This document shows positions 1 to 6,237 of a stretch of DNA of 40,483 nucleotides, in pieces. The position numbers and the translations under genes are program-made. Source of the stretch: a virus. The stretch spans positions 1-40,483 of IMG/VR virus record IMGVR_UViG_3300022602_002739. One strand, written 5' to 3'. Below the pieces are notes generated by a model that searched no databases, was not told where the DNA came from, and saw only the letters and a list, made by a program, of their open reading frames with translations. Within the stretch, counting starts at the first letter, position 1. Every line of letters begins with the position of its first letter.

Positions 1-2
1 CC

Positions 3-110
3 TTTGAGGTTAGAGGAAAACCAGCAACTGATACACATTATGTTATTGGGTATGACCGTGCTTGTGAAAAAATGATTGACGCCATTAAAGAATCTTACGG
101 AGTTGAATGA
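3..110 (+). CDS. C-terminal end of an unknown phage protein (partial)
   Basis: An open frame enters from the left edge and ends at a TGA after 35 codons (end ...ESYGVE). The start lies outside the window. No motif is recognisable. It overlaps the next gene by 4 nt (ATGA), so it belongs to the same rightward early-type operon. Confidence 0.6.
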   Translation, partial: FEVRGKPATDTHYVIGYDRACEKMIDAIKESYGVE

Positions 111-286
111 TGAATCTAACAAATTTTCAAGATGACTTCACGAGAATTAGAAATACCCCAGACCAATACCGGCCTGAAGTTGAGCATAGAGAATTAAAAC
201 AAGTAAAGGTTGGTACATGGTTGTTTGGCCTGTTACCCGTTTACAGATACGAATTTACCCCTTGGGAAAAGTACCGGTATGAATGA
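107..286 (+). CDS. Small unknown phage protein, 59 aa
   Basis: Begins with two consecutive ATG codons (107 and 110); the first overlaps the upstream TGA in an ATGA junction. The product is polar in its first half and aromatic-rich at the end (WLFGLLPVYRYEF...PWEKYRYE). There is no domain I can name. It overlaps the following gene by 4 nt, the coupling pattern used throughout this operon. Confidence 0.6.
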   Translation: MMNLTNFQDDFTRIRNTPDQYRPEVEHRELKQVKVGTWLFGLLPVYRYEFTPWEKYRYE

Positions 287-495
287 ATTTAATTGGGCAT
301 CATGACATGATGCCACTACATAACAATCTATTATTAGATCACGAATATACTGTAGTAGAAATTAATGATCGTACACTTGTACATGATTGGCTAGTAGAGT
401 CATTTGGAGATCCAGGTACTCGTTGGTTTTACAATGGGAACAAACTCTATTTCAGAGATGAGCGAGATTGGATGTGGTTTGAATTGAGAACATAG
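283..495 (+). CDS. Small unknown phage protein, 70 aa
   Basis: Starts at an ATGA overlap with the preceding gene. The product is aromatic-rich at its C-terminus (RWFYNGNKLYFRDERDWMWF). It shares a loose layout with the next gene product: an internal HDW/HDR stretch, then an aromatic beta-like segment ending in FRD/CRD followed by W or Y residues. The two may therefore be distant paralogues. This is my reading only; function unknown. Confidence 0.65.
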   Translation: MNLIGHHDMMPLHNNLLLDHEYTVVEINDRTLVHDWLVESFGDPGTRWFYNGNKLYFRDERDWMWFELRT

Positions 496-496
496 C

Positions 497-778
497 ATGA
501 CAAGTCTAATTCAAGAAGAAATGCGTGTTGCAATGGAACTTAAACGAGATGGGTGGGTATATGACACAATTGATCTATCAGTTATGGAATGCCACGATCG
601 TGCCAATTGGTGTAGAGATGCCTTTGGTCCCATGTTTGACAATATAACTTGGGCGGGCAAATGGTATGGTGCTATACTACCATTTCAAACTGGCAGTATT
701 GTACCTAATAGACAATTTGTTTTCATGTGCCGTGATGATAAACTATATACAATATATCGAATGATGTGGCCCGAATGA
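497..778 (+). CDS. Small unknown phage protein, 93 aa
   Basis: Follows the previous stop by 1 nt and ends in an ATGA overlap with the DD-peptidase gene. The product is rich in Trp, Met and Asp, with no transmembrane segment and no motif I recognise. Its C-terminal third resembles the upstream 70-aa protein in pattern. Function unknown; position suggests an accessory early gene co-translated with the cell-wall enzyme. Confidence 0.65.
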   Translation: MTSLIQEEMRVAMELKRDGWVYDTIDLSVMECHDRANWCRDAFGPMFDNITWAGKWYGAILPFQTGSIVPNRQFVFMCRDDKLYTIYRMMWPE

Positions 779-1587
779 AAAGACTATTATTACTATTACT
801 ATTTTGTACCACAGCACATGCTGAAGGTAGTTTTGCTTTATACGATTATGAACAACACGACTATCAAATTGCCTACAATGCTGACGAAGTTAGGCCTATT
901 GCTAGTATAAGCAAACTGTTCACTGCCATTACTATATTTCGTAGCGGAGTGGATATGAACGAAAAGGTTCCTGTTCAGGGAAAAAGCTCTGGACATTTTC
1001 CTAATGGATTATTAGTTAGTCGTAATGATCTTATGCAGGCCATGTTAATCTCTAGCGATAATCGTGCCGCGGAGACATTGGCTAATACTTATCCTGGGGG
1101 ATTTGATCGGTTCATTCACGATGTTAATGAATACATTCATAGTAGGGGATTATTACATACTAGTATAGAAGAGCCAACTGGACTATCCCGTAATAATATC
1201 AGTACCGCATTTGAACTGATTAGTTTTTTAGGATCAATCAAGGACAACGCAGATATTAGACAATACGCGGATCAACGAACAGCAGAATTATCTATACCAA
1301 AAGGTAAAAGACTATTACATATTCATTTGCACAATACCAATCCTAGTATCTTTAAGTTTGATAATATACTGATCAGCAAGACAGGCTTTACTAATCCAGC
1401 CGGACGATGTGTTATTATGTTAGTTGAAAAGGATCACAGACATTTTGGTGTAATAGTATTGGGACAAAAGAATGTTAATGTTCGAAGTATTATTGCTAAC
1501 AGTTTGATTATAGCAGAGCCATTGCCAGCAAAGCCTCAAGAAAAAGAACAGTCTGATCCAATTGAGTTTGATTGGAGCTTGCTGTGA
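775..1587 (+). CDS. Secreted D-alanyl-D-alanine peptidase (penicillin-binding protein, S11 family)
   Basis: Predicted serine DD-peptidase acting on peptidoglycan peptides in the periplasm. All three active-site motifs of the S11 family (DacA/PbpG type) are visible in order: SxxK as SISK (residues 44-47), SxN as SDN (94-96) and KTG (202-204). An N-terminal signal peptide (KR, then a Leu-rich core, cut after AHA) supports export. I chose the ATG at 775 over the in-frame GTG at 766 because it makes a tight ATGA overlap and starts the signal peptide directly. At 270 aa it matches a PBP7/PbpG-like core without a long C-terminal beta domain. Phages rarely carry an exported DD-peptidase; it could remodel the wall during infection, aid lysis, or alter receptor access. 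These roles are inference; the fold assignment is firm. Confidence 0.9.
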   Translation: MKRLLLLLLFCTTAHAEGSFALYDYEQHDYQIAYNADEVRPIASISKLFTAITIFRSGVDMNEKVPVQGKSSGHFPNGLLVSRNDLMQAMLISSDNRAAETLANTYPGGFDRFIHDVNEYIHSRGLLHTSIEEPTGLSRNNISTAFELISFLGSIKDNADIRQYADQRTAELSIPKGKRLLHIHLHNTNPSIFKFDNILISKTGFTNPAGRCVIMLVEKDHRHFGVIVLGQKNVNVRSIIANSLIIAEPLPAKPQEKEQSDPIEFDWSLL

Positions 1588-1919
1588 AATCTACAGTATT
1601 ACCATTACCAAACGGTGACTTTACAACCGTTGAGCATATTGAACGGCACGGACCACTTCGAGTCGTTTGCCATCGTTTTAGATTAGGCGATGTAGAAGAT
1701 CCGGACTTGTATGCCGCAGAACCACTTTGGCAATGGCAAAACAGTGAAATGGGCAAATGGGTAATGGCTAACGCTGTTCAACCTCCTAGCTGGCATAAGA
1801 GTCCAGACTTTCCTAACTACGGATATTCTTATTCAATTCGAGCAGAACTCACACCCAAAGACTATACCTATTGGTGGATCAAATGGGGCCACGAACTTGA
1901 CATAAAGACAAACAGATAG
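1584..1919 (+). CDS. Unknown phage protein, 111 aa
   Basis: I chose the GTG at 1584 because it overlaps the previous TGA in a GTGA junction; an upstream TTG at 1572 lies inside the DD-peptidase frame. A purine-rich TTGGAG precedes it. The product is Trp-rich in its second half (EPLWQWQ, TYWWIKWGHEL), soluble-looking and without a named domain. The tail of the gene contains the -35 element of the next promoter. Confidence 0.65.
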   Translation: MKSTVLPLPNGDFTTVEHIERHGPLRVVCHRFRLGDVEDPDLYAAEPLWQWQNSEMGKWVMANAVQPPSWHKSPDFPNYGYSYSIRAELTPKDYTYWWIKWGHELDIKTNR

Positions 1920-1925
1920 TATAAT
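1897..1925 (+). promoter_or_regulatory. Perfect-consensus sigma70 promoter
   Basis: TTGACA (1897-1902), a 17-nt spacer and TATAAT (1920-1925) match the bacterial housekeeping consensus exactly. The -35 and spacer lie inside the end of the preceding gene. A small inverted repeat (TGTTGT, 7-nt loop, ACAACA; 1926-1944) covers the expected start site and might be an operator. It drives the 1956-3537 gene string. Confidence 0.85.
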
Positions 1926-1955
1926 TGTTGTATCTAAAACAACACGAGATGTATC

Positions 1956-2321
1956 ATGGCAGGTTGGAATACAATTGAACGAGTTCGTCGTCTTGAAGAA
2001 CAAGTTGATAAGCTAGGATTTAAGTTTGCCAAGAGCAAACATGCCGAATGGGATAACGATCAAGGGTCGTTATGCTTGAAGCCAAAAGACCCAGATGCTC
2101 TTCCAATTTACAATCGCGATGCTGAACTGTATGTAGGCAGTGTAGAAGCATTGGACACATTGGACACATGGCTCATGGGAGTACGTTGGGCACGTGAATA
2201 CGACATGATGCTTAAACTTTCTAATGACGAAAAACGTGCCACAGCTGAACAAAAAGAACGCAATCGTCAATTGATGCGTACACTCAAAGAAGGTAAACGA
2301 GTAGAAGGAATTGAAAAATGA
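1956..2321 (+). CDS. Conserved-type phage protein of unknown function, 121 aa
   Basis: First gene behind the perfect sigma70 promoter; a purine stretch (CACGAGAT) lies upstream of the ATG. The N-terminus is a short amphipathic/coiled-coil helix (ERVRRLEEQVDKLGF) and the C-terminus is a charged helix (NDEKRATAEQKERNRQLMR). The middle is acidic and Trp-containing. No enzyme motif is visible. It overlaps the next gene by 4 nt. Confidence 0.7.
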   Translation: MAGWNTIERVRRLEEQVDKLGFKFAKSKHAEWDNDQGSLCLKPKDPDALPIYNRDAELYVGSVEALDTLDTWLMGVRWAREYDMMLKLSNDEKRATAEQKERNRQLMRTLKEGKRVEGIEK

Positions 2322-2503
2322 TTAAAGGCTTTGAACACGTAGGCGAGGATCACAAGTGCAATGTATGTGCCTGTGAATTTACTGAAGATGAAGGCGGCAC
2401 TATTGGATACTTTGGTATGTTGCCTGTGGCATTTTGTCCAACCTGCTATGCCAGTATGACAGATATGGTGCAACAAGACTTGGGGATTACAAATGAGTAT
2501 TAG
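2318..2503 (+). CDS. Small zinc-ribbon-like protein, 61 aa
   Basis: Two cysteine pairs, CNVCAC near residue 16 and CPTC near residue 43, form a CxxC...CxxC arrangement typical of small treble-clef or zinc-ribbon folds. The rest is acidic. It starts at an ATGA overlap and overlaps the next gene by 11 nt. It may bind RNA, DNA or a protein partner; no specific family recognised. Confidence 0.65.
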   Translation: MIKGFEHVGEDHKCNVCACEFTEDEGGTIGYFGMLPVAFCPTCYASMTDMVQQDLGITNEY

Positions 2504-2684
2504 TGCAGATGATATGAGTCGTTGTTGGTGTGGGCGTAGCAAGACTGGACTGTGTGATGGTAGTCACACCTTTACCGACGACCAATGGGCTGAAATAAAC
2601 TATGAATACACAGATAAAAGTAAACTGCCGTCTGACAGTTGGTTAGACAAATCAGATGACTATTGGAATAAGGATATCGAATAA
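2493..2684 (+). CDS. CDGSH-type iron-sulfur protein, 63 aa
   Basis: Contains CWCGRSKTGLCDGSH near residues 11-25, the C-x-C-x2-S-x3-x-x-C-D-G-S-H signature of the CDGSH (mitoNEET-like) family, which binds a redox-active [2Fe-2S] cluster through three Cys and one His. The usual Pro of the motif is Gly here. There is no membrane anchor, so a soluble cytoplasmic protein is expected. The rest is an acidic tail rich in Asp, Trp and Tyr. A second, degenerate copy lies two genes downstream. Electron transfer or cluster donation (for example to phage reductive enzymes) would be inference. Confidence 0.8.
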   Translation: MSISADDMSRCWCGRSKTGLCDGSHTFTDDQWAEINYEYTDKSKLPSDSWLDKSDDYWNKDIE

Positions 2685-2866
2685 TGGAACCAAGACATCT
2701 CTATACTATAAGATGGTCGCAACCCTATTCAAATGAGTGGGAACGCCCTTATCTGCGTCAATTACATGAAGCATTTGAACGTTCAATAGAGGCTCAACTC
2801 GAGCGTGGCGAATGGTCAGAAGCTCAAGAGGTGATTGAAAGGATTAAAAATGCAAGTAAGAGTTAA
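2684..2866 (+). CDS. Small helical unknown protein, 60 aa
   Basis: Starts in a TAATG overlap with the CDGSH gene and runs into the next gene by 17 nt. It is largely amphipathic helix after residue 20 (LRQLHEAFERSIEAQLERGEW). It sits between the two CDGSH-like genes, so it could be a partner of either; function unknown. Confidence 0.6.
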   Translation: MEPRHLYTIRWSQPYSNEWERPYLRQLHEAFERSIEAQLERGEWSEAQEVIERIKNASKS

Positions 2867-3017
2867 AGAAGATGGTAAGAAATTTGGATCGTGCGGTTGT
2901 GGTCGTAGCCCAACAGGTGAGTGCTGTGGTTGGCATGGCCTTACTGAAGATCAGTATAAAGATGCACTTGAAAAATATCTAACTAATCAACAAGACAAAG
3001 AAGGTAAATCTGTATGA
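2850..3017 (+). CDS. Degenerate CDGSH-like protein, 55 aa
   Basis: The ATG at 2850 follows an AAAGGA ribosome-binding site; an upstream in-frame TTG (2835) is less likely. The segment CGCGRSPTGECCGWH (about residues 16-30) keeps the C-x-C...C...H ligand spacing of the CDGSH family but has CCGWH in place of CDGSH: Asp becomes Cys and Ser becomes Trp. It is shortened around a single metal site. Like the 2493-2684 product it has a T-(E/D)-D-x-(Q/W) segment after the His, so the pair probably arose by duplication. Whether it binds [2Fe-2S] or zinc cannot be told. Confidence 0.7.
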   Translation: MQVRVKEDGKKFGSCGCGRSPTGECCGWHGLTEDQYKDALEKYLTNQQDKEGKSV

Positions 3018-3253
3018 CAGAGGAAAACAAACCTTCAATTGAGTTTGCTCCGGGATGCTTTGACAATTTTGAAGGCACACAGGAAGAACTAGATGAATTG
3101 GTAGTTGAAATTCAGCGCATGTTTGAAAGCGGTGAACTAGAAGCTAATAGTTATGAAGTGGATATCGACGAAATTATTGAAGAAGACCCAGAAGTTGCTG
3201 AAAAGATTTTTCAAGCATTACAAGAAGATAACACGCAGAGGAAATTACAATGA
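3014..3253 (+). CDS. Small very acidic unknown protein, 79 aa
   Basis: ATGA start overlap with the CDGSH-like gene, and a 4-nt overlap into the next. The product is strongly acidic (EEDPEVAEK, EVDIDEIIEED) and mainly helical. Phage-encoded acidic small proteins are often inhibitors or DNA mimics, but no family is recognised and this is only a possibility. Confidence 0.65.
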   Translation: MTEENKPSIEFAPGCFDNFEGTQEELDELVVEIQRMFESGELEANSYEVDIDEIIEEDPEVAEKIFQALQEDNTQRKLQ

Positions 3254-3537
3254 ATTGGTTAAAACGTCGAATACGTCGCTGGTTAGACAGCGAACAAGAT
3301 ATCATTCTTCCAGAAACTGTGCATGGCAGGAATTCAATTGTTAGCTCACGTGATGTGGGTAGCGATCCTACACTACAGTTTAAGATTTACAATGCTATCG
3401 GCGGTAAAGTTGTAGAGTTTAGTCGTTATGATCGTCAAAAGGATCGTAACTTCCATGATATCTATATTATTGGTAAAACTGAGGACTTCGGGGAGAAAAT
3501 CGCCAAAATCGCCATGTTAGAGAGCATGAAAGACTGA
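3250..3537 (+). CDS. Conserved-type unknown phage protein, 95 aa
   Basis: ATGA overlap start. The N-terminus is a basic amphipathic helix (MNWLKRRIRRWLD), followed by a beta-rich domain (LQFKIYNAIGGKVVEFSRYD) and a C-terminal helix. The pattern of mixed-charge beta hairpins is common in small T4-like phage proteins of unknown role. Last gene of the 1956-3537 operon. Confidence 0.7.
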   Translation: MNWLKRRIRRWLDSEQDIILPETVHGRNSIVSSRDVGSDPTLQFKIYNAIGGKVVEFSRYDRQKDRNFHDIYIIGKTEDFGEKIAKIAMLESMKD

Positions 3538-3571
3538 TCATTCGTAAATAACTTTACCAAAGGAGATATCC

Positions 3572-3934
3572 ATGGAAACATTTTTCACATTCATGCCTTA
3601 TTTTTGTGTAGCATACGGGGCATTTTTTATTGGCAAACACTGGGCATTGTATCAGTTCAGTCAAAACTTAACTAAGAATCCTGATCGAATGATTGAAATA
3701 CTTAATCAAATTAAAACACTCAACGATCAATCAGAAGTAACTGAAGTTCCTGAAGATGCTGTCATTGTTCAAGCTGAAGAAGTAAATGGTATGGTTTATG
3801 CTTATGATAAACTAACCGGAGACTTTTTAGCACAAGGCCAAAATCTCATGCAGGCCGTTGCATTGGCCACAGCACGTTTTCCAGGCAAGAAGTTTTGGCA
3901 TCCTGATCTAAAGCAAGATAGCCAAACAGCTTGA
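3572..3934 (+). CDS. Membrane-anchored unknown protein, 120 aa
   Basis: An AAAGGAG ribosome-binding site sits 6 nt before the ATG. A hydrophobic segment at residues 4-23 (FFTFMPYFCVAYGAFFIGKH) is a likely membrane anchor; the remainder is soluble, with an acidic linker and a compact C-terminal domain (VYAYDKLTGDFLAQG). A TAAATA element at 3543-3550 could be a late promoter for it, with low confidence. Function unknown. Confidence 0.7.
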   Translation: METFFTFMPYFCVAYGAFFIGKHWALYQFSQNLTKNPDRMIEILNQIKTLNDQSEVTEVPEDAVIVQAEEVNGMVYAYDKLTGDFLAQGQNLMQAVALATARFPGKKFWHPDLKQDSQTA

Positions 3935-3959
3935 AGTATTGTAATCAGTTTGTTATAAT
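3931..3959 (+). promoter_or_regulatory. Sigma70-like promoter
   Basis: TTGAAG (3931-3936), 17-nt spacer, TATAAT (3954-3959), overlapping the stop of the preceding gene. It is placed 46 nt before the winged-helix-type gene at 4006. Confidence 0.7.
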
Positions 3960-4005
3960 AGATACAGCTGATAAATTTCAGCATAATCTATAGAGGAAAA
4001 ACTAA

Positions 4006-4278
4006 ATGAAATATTTTAATCCAGAAACAAAAACATACAAGGTCTTTAACGCACTTTACAATGGTGAGTCATTGACAGCATCACAAGCTGAAAAACGTTT
4101 TGGTGTTAAGAACTTGTCAGCAGAAGCTAGCCGCATCCGTTCAAACGGTTATGCCATTTATGCTAACTCACGTAAGGCAGGCAACGGTGTTCAGGTTACT
4201 GAATATGTCATGGGAAAACCATCGAGAGAGATTGTTGCGTTGGGATACAAAGCAAAAAGCATGGGAATTACCCTGTAA
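4006..4278 (+). CDS. Small winged-helix-like protein (possible regulator), 90 aa
   Basis: Preceded by TAGAGGA. The product has a helix-turn-helix-like layout: a helix (TYKVFNALYNGES), a turn (LTASQAEKRFGV), a recognition-like helix (NLSAEASRIRSNGYAI), then a beta wing (VTEYVMGKPSREIVAL). It is basic. Genes of this design in T4-like phages are usually annotated as hypothetical or HTH proteins. It has its own sigma70 promoter and a strong terminator, so it is a monocistronic unit, as expected for a regulator. Target unknown. Confidence 0.75.
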   Translation: MKYFNPETKTYKVFNALYNGESLTASQAEKRFGVKNLSAEASRIRSNGYAIYANSRKAGNGVQVTEYVMGKPSREIVALGYKAKSMGITL

Positions 4279-4302
4279 TCTTTTTTAAATAAAAGATGAA
4301 TT

Positions 4303-4327
4303 AGGCTACTTCGGTAGCCTTTTTTTT
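4303..4327 (+). terminator. Rho-independent terminator with UUCG loop
   Basis: AGGCTAC, loop TTCG, GTAGCCT, followed by a run of T: a 7-bp stem capped by a very stable UUCG tetraloop. It ends the monocistronic unit at 4006-4278. Confidence 0.93.
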
Positions 4328-4373
4328 GCTCCACGTTTTACCTTTGTTCCAAGATGATGACATATTGTTCTCC

Positions 4374-4425
4374 GTTGCTTTATTGAATCAATAAAGCAAC
4401 GATTTAATGTTCGGTAGCCTTTTTT
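4374..4425 (+). repeat. Perfect 12-bp hairpin plus duplicated terminator half
   Basis: GTTGCTTTATTG (4374-4385), loop AAT, CAATAAAGCAAC (4389-4400) is a perfect inverted repeat. About 10 nt later, 4410-4425 repeats the loop, 3' arm and T-run of the terminator at 4303-4327 (TTCGGTAGCCTTTTTT) but without its 5' arm. The region 4328-4426 holds no gene. It looks like a duplication or recombination scar, or a second terminator using the new hairpin. Confidence 0.75.
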
Positions 4426-4426
4426 G

Positions 4427-4455
4427 TTGAGTCGCATTTAAAAATATGCTAAAAT
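4427..4455 (+). promoter_or_regulatory. Sigma70-like promoter with extended -10
   Basis: TTGAGT (4427-4432), 17-nt spacer ending TGC, TAAAAT (4450-4455). Transcription should begin near 4461-4463, exactly at the ATG at 4461, so the first message is predicted to be leaderless. Confidence 0.65.
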
Positions 4456-4460
4456 ACAGT

Positions 4461-4757
4461 ATGATAGACAATTTATTTAAACCTACCTTAGAATGGATAC
4501 GAGATGACTACACTAGCAATCGCTTTCGTTTTTGTATTGAGTTGCTTGCTTGGGCTATTAGCATTGGCAATTCGATTACCATGGCTCTCACAGTACCCAA
4601 TCCGCCCTTACTTACTCTTTACCCTATTTGGATCTTCGGTTGCGCTCTCTATGCTTGGGCTGCTTATACTAGGAAATCTTTTGGCATGTTGGCTAATTAC
4701 ATCCTACTAGTGAGTATTGACAGCACTGGACTAATAAGGATGATAATTAATGGATGA
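4461..4757 (+). CDS. Polytopic small membrane protein, 98 aa
   Basis: The frame is open from an ATG at 4446, but that codon lies within the promoter spacer; the ATG at 4461 coincides with the predicted transcription start and is preferred. Three hydrophobic segments follow a charged N-terminus: FCIELLAWAISIGNSITMAL, LTLYPIWIFGCALYAWAAY and a third at residues 75-97. No holin or transporter signature is clear. It overlaps the next gene by 8 nt. Confidence 0.7.
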   Translation: MIDNLFKPTLEWIRDDYTSNRFRFCIELLAWAISIGNSITMALTVPNPPLLTLYPIWIFGCALYAWAAYTRKSFGMLANYILLVSIDSTGLIRMIING

Positions 4758-4971
4758 TGATGACAAAGATGTAGTGGCATTTGTAAATGATTTAGATGAA
4801 GTTATTTTAAAATATCAAGATAAGTTTTCTGCACACAACATCACAGGCATGCTGTTAAGTCGTGTTACACTATTAATGAGCACCGATCCAATTGTAGGAA
4901 AAGAATTACTAAAATTTGTCTGGACCAAACTAGACGAATTAGAACAATCAAATCCAGGACAATACTTATGA
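4750..4971 (+). CDS. Small acidic helical protein, 73 aa
   Basis: Starts with MDDDDKDV and continues as three predicted helices (DEVILKYQDKF, TGMLLSRVTLLM, GKELLKFVWTKLDEL). No motif recognised. Tight overlaps on both sides (8 and 4 nt) place it in the operon behind the 4427 promoter. Confidence 0.65.
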   Translation: MDDDDKDVVAFVNDLDEVILKYQDKFSAHNITGMLLSRVTLLMSTDPIVGKELLKFVWTKLDELEQSNPGQYL

Positions 4972-5153
4972 CAACAATAAAAGAAGGATCTAAATGGGTA
5001 GGAAGTTCTTCTAGAGAAGAGTTTACTGTGCTAGCCATTTGGAATCCAAACGAAGAAAACGACCCGTGGGTTCGATACAATAACCAAAATGATCAAGAGT
5101 TTACCTGTAGACTCGAAGCGTTCTTATCTAGATTTACTCCATTGACAAATTAA
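4968..5153 (+). CDS. Small beta-rich protein, 61 aa
   Basis: ATGA overlap start. The sequence pattern (KEGSKWVG, EFTVLAIW, PWVRYNN, EFTCRLEAFLSRF) is that of a small SH3-like beta barrel of the sort seen in DUF1653/DUF4222-like phage proteins; that family link is only a resemblance. Ends 1 nt before the epimerase start. Confidence 0.65.
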   Translation: MTTIKEGSKWVGSSSREEFTVLAIWNPNEENDPWVRYNNQNDQEFTCRLEAFLSRFTPLTN

Positions 5154-5154
5154 T

Positions 5155-5973
5155 ATGCGTATCCTAGTAACTGGGCACGAAGGCTTTATTGGCCGTAATA
5201 TGCTAGCCTGGTTAAACCAAGAAGACGGCTGGCAAATCGACGGATGGGAATGGGATCCTAATAGTTTGCCCGATGTAGTTAACTATGACTGGGTAATACA
5301 TTTGGGTGCTATTTCTGACATGTCATCTACTGATGTAGATGCTATCATGCGACAGAACTTGGAGTTCAGTCAGTGGCTTTTTAAGCAATGTGAACAACAC
5401 GGTGTACACTTACAATATGCTAGTTCCAGCAGTGTTTACGGAAACACCAAAGACTTCTCCGAACTAGCACCTTGCCAACCGCAAACAGCCTATGCCTGGA
5501 GCAAGTATCTATTTGATCGTTGGGTATTTCAACAGGCACCCACTATCTATGTACAAGGATTCCGTTACTTTAATGTCTACGGCAAGTACATGCATCTTAG
5601 AGGTAACCGTGCTAATGCTATACACAAATGGAGAGCACAAGCTCGGAAAGAAGGTAAAATTACAGTTTGGGAAGGTGCCGAGCACATTAAACGTGATTGG
5701 ACTTGGGTTGGAGATGTGTGCAGACTACACATGGATTTTATCAAAACAGTCAAAGGTTCAGGTATATGGAACTGCGGTTCAGGACTAGCACACAGTTTCC
5801 TAGACATAGCAGAAGAAATTGCTGAAATAGAAGGCGCTGAAATAGAGTTTGTACCCATTCCTGCTGATGAACTAGCTCGTATGCGAGTTAAAACTTGCGC
5901 GGATCTAGCACATCTTAAAGAAACTGTGGGCAAACGAAAATGGCTAAATGTGTTCGAGTATTTAAATCAATAA
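5155..5973 (+). CDS. HldD-like NAD-dependent sugar-nucleotide epimerase
   Basis: Short-chain dehydrogenase/epimerase of 272 aa. The nucleotide-binding glycine motif GHEGFIG is at residues 7-13 and the catalytic YxxxK is YAWSK (113-117), with the upstream Ser in ASSSSVYG. Its closest recognisable relative is ADP-L-glycero-D-manno-heptose 6-epimerase (HldD/RfaD): the segments GFRYFNVYG, KRDWTWVGDV and WNCGSGLAHSFLDIAEEI align well with HldD and less well with GalE or RmlB. HldD makes the heptose precursor of LPS inner core. It is shorter than the usual ~310 aa, mainly in the N-terminal half. In a phage it may alter LPS to block superinfection, glycosylate phage products, or supply a sugar nucleotide; which one cannot be seen. 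It is the last gene before the first late promoter. Confidence 0.88.
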   Translation: MRILVTGHEGFIGRNMLAWLNQEDGWQIDGWEWDPNSLPDVVNYDWVIHLGAISDMSSTDVDAIMRQNLEFSQWLFKQCEQHGVHLQYASSSSVYGNTKDFSELAPCQPQTAYAWSKYLFDRWVFQQAPTIYVQGFRYFNVYGKYMHLRGNRANAIHKWRAQARKEGKITVWEGAEHIKRDWTWVGDVCRLHMDFIKTVKGSGIWNCGSGLAHSFLDIAEEIAEIEGAEIEFVPIPADELARMRVKTCADLAHLKETVGKRKWLNVFEYLNQ

Positions 5974-5976
5974 ATA
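5969..5976 (+). promoter_or_regulatory. T4-type late promoter (AATAAATA)
   Basis: The octamer AATAAATA followed by C overlaps the stop codon of the epimerase and ends 6 nt before the ATG at 5983, predicting a leaderless or nearly leaderless message. First late element in the window. Confidence 0.75.
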
Positions 5977-5982
5977 CATATT

Positions 5983-6237
5983 ATGAGAGCAAACGAATTT
6001 ATCAACGAAAAAGCCAAGCGAGCGTTGTGTGTTGGAACAACACCGGACAAAGACTTAGGTGCCAGCCAACTAGCCAGTTGTAAAAGTCAAGGGCTTCGTG
6101 CTCGCGACGGAGAAAAGAGTCATTTGATTACACACGGTAAACGTAAAGTTCGTATTGTAGTCGGTGGCAAACGTATTAAGGGACGCAAATACGGCGGCCC
6201 GTTGCCAGATTATGGAACTAGGAAAGATCAGTTATGA
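5983..6237 (+). CDS. Small basic protein with capsid-targeting-like leader, 84 aa
   Basis: The N-terminus MRANEFINE, then K, resembles T4 internal-protein leaders, in which gp21 cuts after [L/I]xE; INE fits. The mature part is very basic (KSHLITHGKRKVRIVVGGKRIKGRK), suited to DNA binding in the head, and includes a CxxxQGLRARDGEKS stretch typical of small phage proteins annotated as DUF5872-like (resemblance only). No Shine-Dalgarno is visible and the late promoter abuts the ATG. It overlaps the lysozyme-like gene by 4 nt, so the two are co-made late. Confidence 0.75.
   Translation: MRANEFINEKAKRALCVGTTPDKDLGASQLASCKSQGLRARDGEKSHLITHGKRKVRIVVGGKRIKGRKYGGPLPDYGTRKDQL

Noticed and set aside
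1508-1756. Minus-strand open frame opposite the DD-peptidase end and the 1584 gene
   Set aside because: No ribosome-binding site, low-complexity Ser/Cys-rich product, fully covered by better rightward genes.
3153-3344. Plus-strand frame overlapping the 3014 and 3250 genes
   Set aside because: Lys/Thr/Arg-rich shadow frame; the overlapping genes have ATGA junctions and coherent products.
4504-4710. Hydrophobic 68-aa frame within the membrane protein gene
   Set aside because: Its hydrophobicity reflects the other frame of a membrane protein; no ribosome-binding site, and the main frame fits the operon overlap.
5492-5933. Alternative frames inside the HldD-like gene on both strands
   Set aside because: The epimerase frame has clear family motifs over its whole length.
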